From: X23 sp050251575
Lineage (GTDB): Bacteria > Bacillota > Clostridia > SK-Y3
Assembly (NCBI GenBank): GCA_050251575.1
Contig: JBFWMP010000072.1
Location: 1 to 13,478, forward strand
Reading direction: 5' to 3'
DNA: 13,478 nucleotides
This document shows, in pieces, positions 7,818 to 13,478 of this stretch (positions are counted from its first letter, which is position 1; the number at the start of each line of letters is the position of its first letter). The position numbers and the translations under genes are program-made. The notes beneath the pieces were generated by a model that was given only the letters and a program-made list of their open reading frames with translations, did not search any database and was not told the DNA's origin.

Positions 7818-7899
7818 ATAAGGATACATATCAATAAAAGTACATATATAGAACATGAAAATGTAATGTGTATATGATATATTCTTGGAGAAAATATAA
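7818..7899 (+). other. 82-base AT-rich intergenic gap before wzy
   Basis: This is the largest gap between intact genes of the cluster. It is strongly AT-rich and contains TATA-like stretches (for example TATGATATATTC at 7873-7884) and, at its end, GGAG at 7887-7890, which serves the wzy GTG start. No convincing -35/-10 pair, terminator hairpin or small reading frame can be supported, so the genes on both sides are most simply read as one transcript. A weak internal promoter cannot be excluded. Confidence 0.5.
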
Positions 7900-9066
7900 G
7901 TGTGGGGATCAAATAGAAAAATATATTTTTCAATATCTATAATAACTGTTTTATATTTATTTTCTATTCTTTATCTTTCCAATTCTTCTATTCTAAGTTA
8001 TATTGGTTTTTTTTCTTCAGTTTTATTAGTAGTAATATGTTTCTTTCTTGCTTTGCGAGCAATCCTGCAATCTAAAATAAATTCTACTTGGTATGGCTTA
8101 CTCATTATCATAATTTATAATGCTGTGCTAATGTTTGTTAAACTAGATACAAAGAGTGTATATATTTTCAGTCAACAAATCGCCTTGTTGGTATATATGA
8201 GTTGTCTATCAATAATCTCAATCGACGAAAGAAAATTGGCTCAATTATATAACTTCATGTATAGATTCTATATAGTGTTTACAGTAGTTTTAGTTTTTAT
8301 CATTCTACTTAAGAAGCAGGAAGAATTTCTTTTGGTTTTTTCTGGTACACTATTTAAAGTTTATCTCACGTTGGTTTATTTTTCATTTTTAAACAATAGA
8401 AATATAACATCTAAAGTGCTACTCGCAGTAACCATACTGTTAAATATCGGCGAACGAACCTCAATGATTATTATCATAGCAATATTTTTCTTGGAAAAAA
8501 TATTATTTTATTTAAGAAGTAGTAAGAAGCTTTATTATTTAATATTTTGGATAATTATTTTTGTGTCAGTAATATTTCCCTATGTTTATCTATGGCTGTT
8601 TGAACATCCTCTGGGTATAACAATTAATCAATTAATCAAAGAAATTACCGGTGAGAACTTTTTTTCTGGGCGGCAAGTGATTTGGAAATATGCTTTTGAT
8701 TTAGTGAAAGGTAAAGAGTTTTTTGGTTTAGGAATTTCGAACAATATGCTTGGTGAATCCTTGGGATTATCAACGCACAATTTATATATTTATTTATTAC
8801 TACAAGGGGGATATTTTTTATTAGCGCTCTTTATCTTCTATTTATTTTCTTTATGGAAGCAGTTGTTTTTATATATTGAAAATCAAAAAATTAGATGGAC
8901 AATGGCATATTTCTTAGGTTTACTAATCTTTGTAGATTTTGAATTAGTTCTTTTAGTAAATAATTTTGTAGTCTCCTTATATCTCTGGCTACCAATAGGA
9001 TATGGGTTTCTAATGATTAATAAGAAAATCCAACCTTTTTATACTAGGAGAATGTTGAATAGATGA
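7900..9066 (+). CDS. wzy: O-antigen/capsule repeat-unit polymerase (Wzy-like membrane protein)
   Basis: Very hydrophobic 388-residue protein with about eleven predicted membrane segments by eye (for example residues 9-28, 32-54, 65-82, 86-105, 121-138, 213-232, 295-318 and 334-372). A larger hydrophilic loop lies at about 233-292. This loop carries SGRQVIWKYAFDLVKGKEFFGLG (Arg258) and ends in STHNLYIYLLLQGG (His293-Asn294). The Arg-x-x-x-W, GxG and HNxYL-GG pattern is typical of the Wzy/WaaL/O-antigen ligase superfamily. Next to a Wzx-like gene in a repeat-unit cluster, polymerase is more likely than ligase, though sequence alone does not separate them. The start is GTG 7900, with GGAG at 7887-7890 nine bases upstream. 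It follows an 82-base non-coding gap, the largest between intact genes here, and overlaps the next gene by four bases (ATGA). Composition is extremely AT-rich, a common trait of wzy genes. Confidence 0.78.
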   Translation: MWGSNRKIYFSISIITVLYLFSILYLSNSSILSYIGFFSSVLLVVICFFLALRAILQSKINSTWYGLLIIIIYNAVLMFVKLDTKSVYIFSQQIALLVYMSCLSIISIDERKLAQLYNFMYRFYIVFTVVLVFIILLKKQEEFLLVFSGTLFKVYLTLVYFSFLNNRNITSKVLLAVTILLNIGERTSMIIIIAIFFLEKILFYLRSSKKLYYLIFWIIIFVSVIFPYVYLWLFEHPLGITINQLIKEITGENFFSGRQVIWKYAFDLVKGKEFFGLGISNNMLGESLGLSTHNLYIYLLLQGGYFLLALFIFYLFSLWKQLFLYIENQKIRWTMAYFLGLLIFVDFELVLLVNNFVVSLYLWLPIGYGFLMINKKIQPFYTRRMLNR

Positions 9067-10589
9067 TACAAACTGAAACCAGTTTATTTAAATCTGCCTC
9101 AAGTGTGATGATATTAGTAGTTATCCTTAAGTTGATTGCCTTTGGGAAACAAGCAGTAATTGCAGCATATTTAGGGGCAAATGCCCAGACTGATGCCTAC
9201 TTTGTCGCATATGGATTAATTGAAAGTATATATATGGGATTCTTTAAATCCATTAGTATTTCAATTGTTAGTATTTATACTTTAGTCAGGATTAATGAGA
9301 ACCGAGAAAAGGCAGAAGACCTAATATCAGCTTTGTTAGAATTGTTTGTTGGTATCGCAATAATATTGAGCGTCATCCTCTTTGTATTTTCCAAGCAATT
9401 TGCATTTCTCATAGCTCCATCATATTCTGAAGAGAGTTTACTGTTAGTTGCATTCTATCTTAGAATGCAAAGCGGCTTATTGGTTTTTATGGTTTTTGAG
9501 CTCATTGGAGGGGCTGTATTAGATTCACATAAAAAATTTATTATTGGAAGGATGCAATCACTTTTTTTAAGTGTGAGTGTAATTTTCGCTTGTGTTTTTC
9601 TTGTAAAATATCTGTATGTATTATCTTTAGTTGTTGCATATTATGTTTCCAGTATTTTGTTTACTATTATTATTATTGTTTCAATTAAGAAATACGTTAG
9701 TATCAGATTTGTTAATCTATTTCACACGCCAAGAGTAAAGGAAATAATACGTTTAGCATTTCCGGTAATGATTGGGTATTCAGCAATTAGTATCAATCAC
9801 CTTGTAGGGCGTTCCATTGCTTCTTCTTTAGGTGCAGGAGCCGTTTCTTCATTATATTATAGCCAAGTCCTTGATCAACTAGTTACTAGCATAATTATCG
9901 TAAATGTTGGAAATGTGATGTTTTCCTATTTTTCTACCTATAATGCAGAGAATCAGACTCAAGAAATTGAACATAAGCTATATAGTATCTTATCAATATT
10001 GATTCTGCTTCTAATACCAATATCTTATATTACATTTGAGTTTAGTTCAGAGTTAGTAAAAATTGTCTATTTTAGAGGAGATTTTACTATAGAAGCAGTT
10101 GAGTATACTGCAGCAGCATTAAAGGGATATGCATTAGCTTTTCCTTTTGTTGCAGTGAGAGATATTTTAACAAAAAGCATGTATTCTTTTCAGGATACTG
10201 CAAGTCCGATGAGGAATGTTACTGTATCTTTGGTCTTAGGGATTGCTTTTAGTATAGTTCTTTCCCGGTTCTTAGGAATATTTGGAATAACCCTGGGAAC
10301 AGGACTTTCTGTATTTGTTGGTGCTATCCTTAATATACGTTCAATTTATAAGCATCTTCCACAGTTCAATCTAAAAAGATTACTTTTAACTGGAGGGAAG
10401 GGGATAATTTCTATTGGGTTAACTATTGTTATGATTCGAACAATTTTTAGATCATCATCTTATTACAAAGAAAATTTGCTTTTTCTATTTTGGATGGTAG
10501 TCACGATATTTATATTCTATTTTTTTGTTCTTTTTTTATTGAGAGAAAGAAATATATTATTGTTGGTTAATCGAATTCATAAATTATAA
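9063..10589 (+). CDS. Lipid-linked repeat-unit flippase (Wzx/MurJ-like, MOP superfamily)
   Basis: Polytopic membrane protein of 508 residues, predicted to move undecaprenyl-linked repeat units from the cytoplasmic to the periplasmic side of the inner membrane. The N terminus (SLFKSASSVMILVVILKLIAFGKQ, then AAYLGANAQTDAYFVAYGL) closely follows the MurJ/MviN pattern of a first helix ending in a basic residue and then FGxSxxTDAFFVAxR. The internal repeat restarts near residue 225 (IRLAFPVMIGYSAISINHLVGRSIASSLGAGAVSSLYYSQVLDQL). About fourteen membrane segments can be counted, as in MurJ. The position between wzy and modification genes favours a polysaccharide flippase over the cell's essential lipid II flippase, but the MurJ-like sequence leaves both open. 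ATG 9063 overlaps the wzy stop in an ATGA arrangement, with AGGAG at 9046-9050. The end of the protein is followed by a 24-base gap. Confidence 0.8.
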   Translation: MIQTETSLFKSASSVMILVVILKLIAFGKQAVIAAYLGANAQTDAYFVAYGLIESIYMGFFKSISISIVSIYTLVRINENREKAEDLISALLELFVGIAIILSVILFVFSKQFAFLIAPSYSEESLLLVAFYLRMQSGLLVFMVFELIGGAVLDSHKKFIIGRMQSLFLSVSVIFACVFLVKYLYVLSLVVAYYVSSILFTIIIIVSIKKYVSIRFVNLFHTPRVKEIIRLAFPVMIGYSAISINHLVGRSIASSLGAGAVSSLYYSQVLDQLVTSIIIVNVGNVMFSYFSTYNAENQTQEIEHKLYSILSILILLLIPISYITFEFSSELVKIVYFRGDFTIEAVEYTAAALKGYALAFPFVAVRDILTKSMYSFQDTASPMRNVTVSLVLGIAFSIVLSRFLGIFGITLGTGLSVFVGAILNIRSIYKHLPQFNLKRLLLTGGKGIISIGLTIVMIRTIFRSSSYYKENLLFLFWMVVTIFIFYFFVLFLLRERNILLLVNRIHKL

Positions 10590-10613
10590 ATTGTTCTATC
10601 GGAAAGATATATT

Positions 10614-11807
10614 ATGAATACAGGGATTGTTGAGAAAAATCATTGCTACGGATGCAGAGCTTGTGAAGCCGTATGCCCTACCAATAGTATTTCTATGAAA
10701 GAAGATCCTGAAGGGTTTTTATATCCCGTACTCAATAAGAATACATGCATAAATTGTCGTAAATGTGTAAAAGTATGTCCAGCAATTAATGGATCGATAA
10801 TTGAGCATTCTAATTTAAAGAAAGCATATTGTGGCCTTCATTTTGATGACACTATTTGGCAACAAAGTAGCAGTGGAGGAGCTTATTCTGCAGTATGTAA
10901 GGCTGCTGTGGGTGAAAAATCAAGAACTATATTCATGGGTGCCACCTATGATAAAAACAATAATGTGGTACATAGTTTTGTTAAAGATCTGACAGAGATA
11001 AAAATTTTTAGAAAATCAAAATATGTTCAGAGTGATTTATTAGGAATGTTGAAGCTTGCAAAAGGATTTATATCCGAAGGTTACTATTTAATATTCTCAG
11101 GAACTCCTTGTCAAGTTGCAGCGTTGAATAATTATTTGCATATGGAAAGAATCGATTGTACTAATTATCTTACTATTGATTTTGTTTGCCATGGAGTGGG
11201 GAGTCCCCTTGTATTTAAACGTTATCTTGAGTGGTTAGCGCTTAAATATAAGAGTACAGTAAGAACATATAGTTTTAGAAATAGGATAGTTAGATATAAT
11301 AAACTTTTCTATTATATATCAAAGATAACATTGGAGAATGGAAAGGAAGCAATGATAAAAGATGATACGTATGTAAATTTATTTTTACAAAAATTGATTT
11401 GCCGTCCTTCCTGTAGTAATTGTAGGTTTTCCAATATGAATCGAGTTTCTGATATTACGATTGGTGATTTTAAAAAGCAAAATGAGATTGCTCCTTTAGC
11501 AAAAGGGATAAAAAATAGATCCCTGTTAATTCCAAATTCATATATAGGCGAAGATATTGTATCAAAATTAAGTGATTACATGGAATTATTTGAAGTAGAT
11601 ATTCTCAAGTGTATTAAAGCAAATCCTCCACTTGAAAAATGTAGTGTTGGTTCTACTTATAGATCAAATTTTTTCAATGATTTAATCGATTTTAATTACA
11701 ATCAACTCCAAAAAAAGTATTTTCAAAAAAGGAGTTTGCTACTCTCCTTTTGGTTATTAATTCCGAATAAACTTCAAACCGTAATTAAAAAGGTACTAAA
11801 AAAGTGA
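10614..11807 (+). CDS. 2x[4Fe-4S] ferredoxin-domain protein of the FrhB (coenzyme F420 hydrogenase beta) family
   Basis: A 397-residue protein of the family named after the F420-reducing hydrogenase beta subunit. Residues 11-22 (CYGCRACEAVCP) and 45-56 (CINCRKCVKVCP) are two classical CxxCxxCxxxCP motifs predicting two [4Fe-4S] clusters. After them come SSSGGAYSAVC, KYVQSDLLG, FSGTPCQVAALNNY at about residue 160 and FVCHGVGSP. A third cysteine group, CRPSCSNCRF, lies just before the family signature DITIGDF. Such genes recur in polysaccharide loci beside pyruvyl-transferase-family genes, and here the downstream gene overlaps by four bases (GTGA), so a shared function is likely. The reaction is unknown. 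An electron-transfer or reductive modification of a sugar is plausible, and nothing shows that F420 itself is used. GGAAAG at 10601-10606 supports ATG 10614. Family confidence is high, functional confidence low. Confidence 0.85.
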   Translation: MNTGIVEKNHCYGCRACEAVCPTNSISMKEDPEGFLYPVLNKNTCINCRKCVKVCPAINGSIIEHSNLKKAYCGLHFDDTIWQQSSSGGAYSAVCKAAVGEKSRTIFMGATYDKNNNVVHSFVKDLTEIKIFRKSKYVQSDLLGMLKLAKGFISEGYYLIFSGTPCQVAALNNYLHMERIDCTNYLTIDFVCHGVGSPLVFKRYLEWLALKYKSTVRTYSFRNRIVRYNKLFYYISKITLENGKEAMIKDDTYVNLFLQKLICRPSCSNCRFSNMNRVSDITIGDFKKQNEIAPLAKGIKNRSLLIPNSYIGEDIVSKLSDYMELFEVDILKCIKANPPLEKCSVGSTYRSNFFNDLIDFNYNQLQKKYFQKRSLLLSFWLLIPNKLQTVIKKVLKK

Positions 11808-12964
11808 AAAAAAAAGTTGGGATTGTGACTTGGTATAAAAATGGGAATTATGGAGGTAGCTTACAAGCTTATGCGTTAGCAAAAGTTGTTTCTCAATTAG
11901 GATATGAAGTAGAGTTTATTAATTATGATGAAAAAACTAAAAATAAATTTTTATTTTGGCTATATCGAAAAATAAGACTCGCAGCTGCTTTGATATTGTT
12001 TCCCAAGATGTATTTATCGAAAATTAAAATATTTAAATTTGTTAAATATTCTCTTAATGAGAGTTCTACAATTTCAAGATGGGATGAATTAATTGAATAT
12101 TCCCAAAAATTTGATGCGGTTATTTGTGGAAGTGATCAAATTTGGAATAGTAGGAATGGAATTATTCCTTTTTATTTTCTTGATTTTGTGCAAACCGAGA
12201 AGCGAATTGCGTATGCGCCTAGTATTGGATTGAATTATATAAAGGAAGAATATCTCACGGAGTTTAAAAAAGCTATTGAGAAAATTAAATTTCTCTCAAT
12301 CAGAGAAGATAAGGGAGCACAGATCATAAAAGAAATTTGCAACATTAATGCTCGGGTTGTGCTTGATCCAGTTTTATTATTATCTAGCGAAGAATGGCAA
12401 AAATTAGCGGAAAAATCAACTTTATCAAAGCAGAAAACAGGATATATATTTTGCTACTTTTTAAGAAAGGATACTAAAAAAATAAATTTTGTTGAGAACC
12501 TCTCAAGAATAACTAATTTGCCGATTAAGTTTGTAACATGTAAAAAATTTCATTGGAAAGGGTTATCGCAGATAGGAGCAAGTGTAGAAGATTTTTTAGG
12601 GTTAATTAGTAATTCAGTTTTTTTTATTACAGATTCTTTTCATGGTGCATGTTTTGGAATTACGTTCCAAAAAAAGACCGGCGTATTTTATCGATTTGAA
12701 AATCAAGATCCTATTAATCAAAATAGCCGAATAGATAACCTGATTTCTACTTTGAAAATATCAAATATTATAATTAGCGACTTTACAAATATTGATAAAT
12801 TCCTTGGGGACAAAATAGACTTTTATCAAGTAAATGAGAAAATTAAGTCATTAAGGATGGAAAGCATAGGTTACTTAGAGAATTCTCTAGCATCAGTGTG
12901 CAACCATTCTGATTATCGGTACCAGGAAGAACTGTCACATTTTCCACAAAAACCGGCATTTTAG
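11804..12964 (+). CDS. Polysaccharide pyruvyl transferase family protein (CsaB/WcaK-like), C terminus altered by a repeat
   Basis: A GT-B-like protein of 386 residues in the polysaccharide pyruvyl transferase family; members add a pyruvate ketal from phosphoenolpyruvate to a sugar. The N terminus VGIVTWYKNGNYGGSLQAYAL has the family's glycine-rich loop. AVICGSDQIWN lies near residue 107, RIAYAPSIG and SIREDKGAQII follow, then VVLDPVLLL, and FFITDSFHGACFGI includes the conserved Asp-x-x-His-Gly with His280. The start is GTG 11804, overlapping the FrhB-like stop (GTGA), with AAGG at 11789-11792. The natural end is in doubt. The 115-base repeat starts at 12908, so residues 369-386 and the stop codon are repeat-derived (SDYRYQEELSHFPQKPAF). 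All recognised motifs precede this, so the protein may still be active with a changed tail. Some related proteins are not proven pyruvyl transferases, so the activity is inferred. Confidence 0.8.
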   Translation: MKKKVGIVTWYKNGNYGGSLQAYALAKVVSQLGYEVEFINYDEKTKNKFLFWLYRKIRLAAALILFPKMYLSKIKIFKFVKYSLNESSTISRWDELIEYSQKFDAVICGSDQIWNSRNGIIPFYFLDFVQTEKRIAYAPSIGLNYIKEEYLTEFKKAIEKIKFLSIREDKGAQIIKEICNINARVVLDPVLLLSSEEWQKLAEKSTLSKQKTGYIFCYFLRKDTKKINFVENLSRITNLPIKFVTCKKFHWKGLSQIGASVEDFLGLISNSVFFITDSFHGACFGITFQKKTGVFYRFENQDPINQNSRIDNLISTLKISNIIISDFTNIDKFLGDKIDFYQVNEKIKSLRMESIGYLENSLASVCNHSDYRYQEELSHFPQKPAF

Positions 12965-13022
12965 GCCCCTGGAAGCGTGATTTGGCGATTTATGGTACCG
13001 GGTAGAACTGTCACATTTTCCA
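12908..13022 (+). repeat. 115-base direct repeat, copy A
   Basis: Copy A aligns without gaps to copy B at a constant offset of 442 bases, with 8 mismatches in 115 positions by my count. It begins TCTGATTATCGGTACC and ends ATTTTCCA; beyond both ends the two copies diverge. Inside are two occurrences of a 29-base motif (12918-12946 and 12994-13022) that starts GGTACC and contains TGTCACATTTTCCA, 76 bases apart. Copy A runs into the 3' end of the pyruvyl-transferase-like gene and provides its stop codon, suggesting that it is the tip of an inserted element. Paired subterminal motifs of this kind resemble transposase-binding ends such as those of IS21-type elements, but I cannot name the element. 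Confidence 0.9.
12994..13022 (+). repeat. 29-base GGTACC/TGTCACATTTTCCA motif (second of four)
   Basis: One of four copies of the same motif, at 12918-12946, 12994-13022, 13360-13388 and 13436-13464, all in the same orientation. Each starts with the palindrome GGTACC, continues with a purine-rich stretch (AGGAAGAA or [AG]GGTAGAA), and ends TGTCACATTTTCCA; copy three has TTGTCAC instead of CTGTCAC. Within each 115-base unit the first copy has GGAAGAA and the second GGTAGAA, so the two halves are related but distinct. This is the pattern expected of repeated protein-binding sites, for example for a transposase. Confidence 0.85.
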
Positions 13023-13025
13023 GAG

Positions 13026-13045
13026 TGTGAATGTCAAGGAGTTTT
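13026..13045 (+). repeat. 20-base perfect direct repeat, first copy
   Basis: The sequence TGTGAATGTCAAGGAGTTTT occurs here, starting 4 bases after repeat copy A ends, and again at 13312-13331, 18 bases before repeat copy B begins. The copies are identical and in the same orientation. They bracket the non-repeated middle part of the region and probably belong to the same mobile or regulatory structure as the 115-base repeats. Confidence 0.85.
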
Positions 13046-13098
13046 ATTTGTCTGTAGATGTCAAGCACAAAATCTCTATCACTCGGAATCGGTGTAGA

Positions 13099-13146
13099 CA
13101 GCATCGCAATTTTCGGCATTTCCAGCATTCCAATTTTCCGGATTGG
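13099..13146 (+). repeat. 24-base imperfect tandem duplication
   Basis: Two adjacent units at 13099-13122 and 13123-13146 share the pattern CAGCAT, two variable bases, CAATTTTC and then CGG or GG. This small tandem duplication lies in the degenerate stretch between the long repeats. The second unit also forms part of a short inverted repeat (TCCAAT at 13129-13134 with ATTGGA at 13142-13147). No function is evident; it may reflect slippage in non-coding DNA. Confidence 0.6.
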
Positions 13147-13217
13147 AAAAGACATGGTTTTCCCGCCTTTTGGGAAAAGGTACTTTCTAAACGTAAGTGA
13201 ATTTTCGGGGTTTTCAG

Positions 13218-13313
13218 TTACCGGGTAGCCTTGGAAGCTGATGAAGTGGTTTCTTCCTCCTCAATCCTGGGAGCCTTCTCATCGATGGACAGCAGGGTTC
13301 CGCGACCGTACTG
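13218..13313 (-). pseudogene. Possible 3' remnant of a minus-strand gene
   Basis: On the minus strand, 31 codons read QYGRGTLLSIDEKAPRIE and a Glu/Thr/Ser-rich tail ending SASKATR before a TAA. The G+C content and amino-acid choice look more like coding sequence than the surroundings. There is no start: the frame meets a TGA within the 20-base repeat at 13312-13331. It could be the C-terminal end of a transposase-associated gene cut off when the repeat inserted, with the true 5' part lost or displaced. I cannot match it to a family, so it is a tentative remnant only. Confidence 0.2.
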
Positions 13314-13331
13314 TGAATGTCAAGGAGTTTT
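13312..13331 (+). repeat. 20-base perfect direct repeat, second copy
   Basis: Identical to 13026-13045. It lies just before repeat copy B, and it interrupts the short minus-strand reading frame described at 13218-13313, which meets a stop codon within this repeat. The offset to the first copy is 286 bases, different from the 442-base offset of the long repeats, so the two repeat families were not duplicated as one block. Confidence 0.85.
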
Positions 13332-13349
13332 TTCTCTAATTAGGTAAGG

Positions 13350-13464
13350 TCTGATCATCGGTACCAGGAAGAATTGTCACATTTTCCACAAAAACCGGCA
13401 TTTTAAGGCACTGGAAGCGTGATTTGGCGATTTGAGGTACCAGGTAGAACTGTCACATTTTCCA
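13350..13464 (+). repeat. 115-base direct repeat, copy B
   Basis: Second copy of the repeat, in the same orientation, about 93% identical to copy A. Its two 29-base motifs lie at 13360-13388 and 13436-13464, again exactly 76 bases apart. It differs from copy A in eight single bases and has no insertion or deletion. It reaches to within 14 bases of the window's right edge, so copy B may be the beginning of a longer element that continues outside. No gene is associated with it inside the window. Confidence 0.9.
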
Positions 13465-13478
13465 CACAGTTTGAGAGA

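Larger units (their letters stand above)
12965..13478. mobile_element. Repeat-rich region without an intact gene, probable mobile-element end or remnant
   Basis: Downstream of the last gene no reading frame of convincing length or family is found on either strand. The content is instead structured: two 115-base direct repeats carrying four 29-base motifs, two copies of a 20-base repeat, a 24-base tandem duplication and a short possible coding remnant. The region is richer in G+C than the gene before it. Direct rather than inverted orientation of the long repeats argues against one complete insertion sequence. Two nested or successive insertions of the same element, both partly outside or degraded, fit better. 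IS21-like elements carry multiple subterminal repeats and are one candidate, by analogy only. Confidence 0.45.

Noticed and set aside
12961..13155. 64-codon minus-strand reading frame across the repeat boundary
   Set aside because: It runs from degenerate DNA into repeat A, contains the tandem duplication and has no ribosome-binding site or family resemblance that I can support; probably chance.
13129..13178. Two short inverted repeats (13129-13147 and 13158-13178) as terminators
   Set aside because: Stems are only six to seven base pairs and no T-run follows the second arm, so a rho-independent terminator is not supported.
12908..13478. CRISPR array or integron attC cassettes
   Set aside because: There are only four motif copies with uneven distances (76, 366, 76), the sequence between them is itself repeated, and no attC-like complementary core sites are seen.

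Overview
The window is part of a bacterial surface-polysaccharide (O-antigen or capsule type) gene cluster of about 13.5 kb, with every intact gene on the + strand. A complete five-enzyme set for UDP-2,3-diacetamido-2,3-dideoxy-D-mannuronic acid, a Wzy-like polymerase and a Wzx/MurJ-like flippase point to a Gram-negative-type envelope. The AT-rich late genes, the FrhB-like/pyruvyl-transferase pair and the GC-richer sugar cassette would fit an anaerobe, possibly a Sphaerochaeta-like spirochaete. That placement is a weak guess: no taxonomic marker is present.

Layout. Positions 2-424 are the 3' end of a GT4-type glycosyltransferase. Positions 441-5611 hold a tightly coupled block in the order wbpA-wbpI-wbpB-wbpD-wbpE: UDP-GlcNAc 6-dehydrogenase, 2-epimerase, 3-dehydrogenase, 3-N-acetyltransferase and 3-aminotransferase. 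Positions 5612-6712 encode a second epimerase, of the WecB type. Positions 6729-7817 encode a GT-B glycosyltransferase, 7900-9066 a Wzy-like polymerase, 9063-10589 a Wzx/MurJ-like flippase, 10614-11807 a two-cluster ferredoxin/FrhB-family protein, and 11804-12964 a polysaccharide pyruvyl transferase family protein. From 12908 to the right edge there is no convincing gene; that DNA is repeat-rich and looks like mobile-element end sequence or remnant.

How the genes work together. The five-gene block should convert UDP-GlcNAc by C6 oxidation, C3 oxidation, C3 transamination, C3 N-acetylation and C2 epimerisation into UDP-ManNAc(3NAc)A. The second epimerase should supply UDP-ManNAc. Glycosyltransferases, at least two of them here and others presumably upstream, build the repeat unit on a lipid carrier. 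Wzx flips it, Wzy polymerises it, and the last two genes probably decorate it. No initiating phosphoglycosyltransferase, chain-length regulator or ligase is visible, so the locus continues beyond the window, probably to the left.

Composition is mosaic. The five-gene block is clearly GC-richer than its flanks: hand counts of single 60-base lines give 34 G+C at 1141-1200, against 23 at 241-300, 25 at 6241-6300, 17 at 6961-7020 and 10 at 8461-8520. The most unusual part is the right end. Two 115-base direct repeats (12908-13022 and 13350-13464), each containing two copies of a 29-base motif exactly 76 bases apart, surround degenerate DNA. The left copy also supplies the last 18 codons and the stop of the pyruvyl-transferase-like gene.
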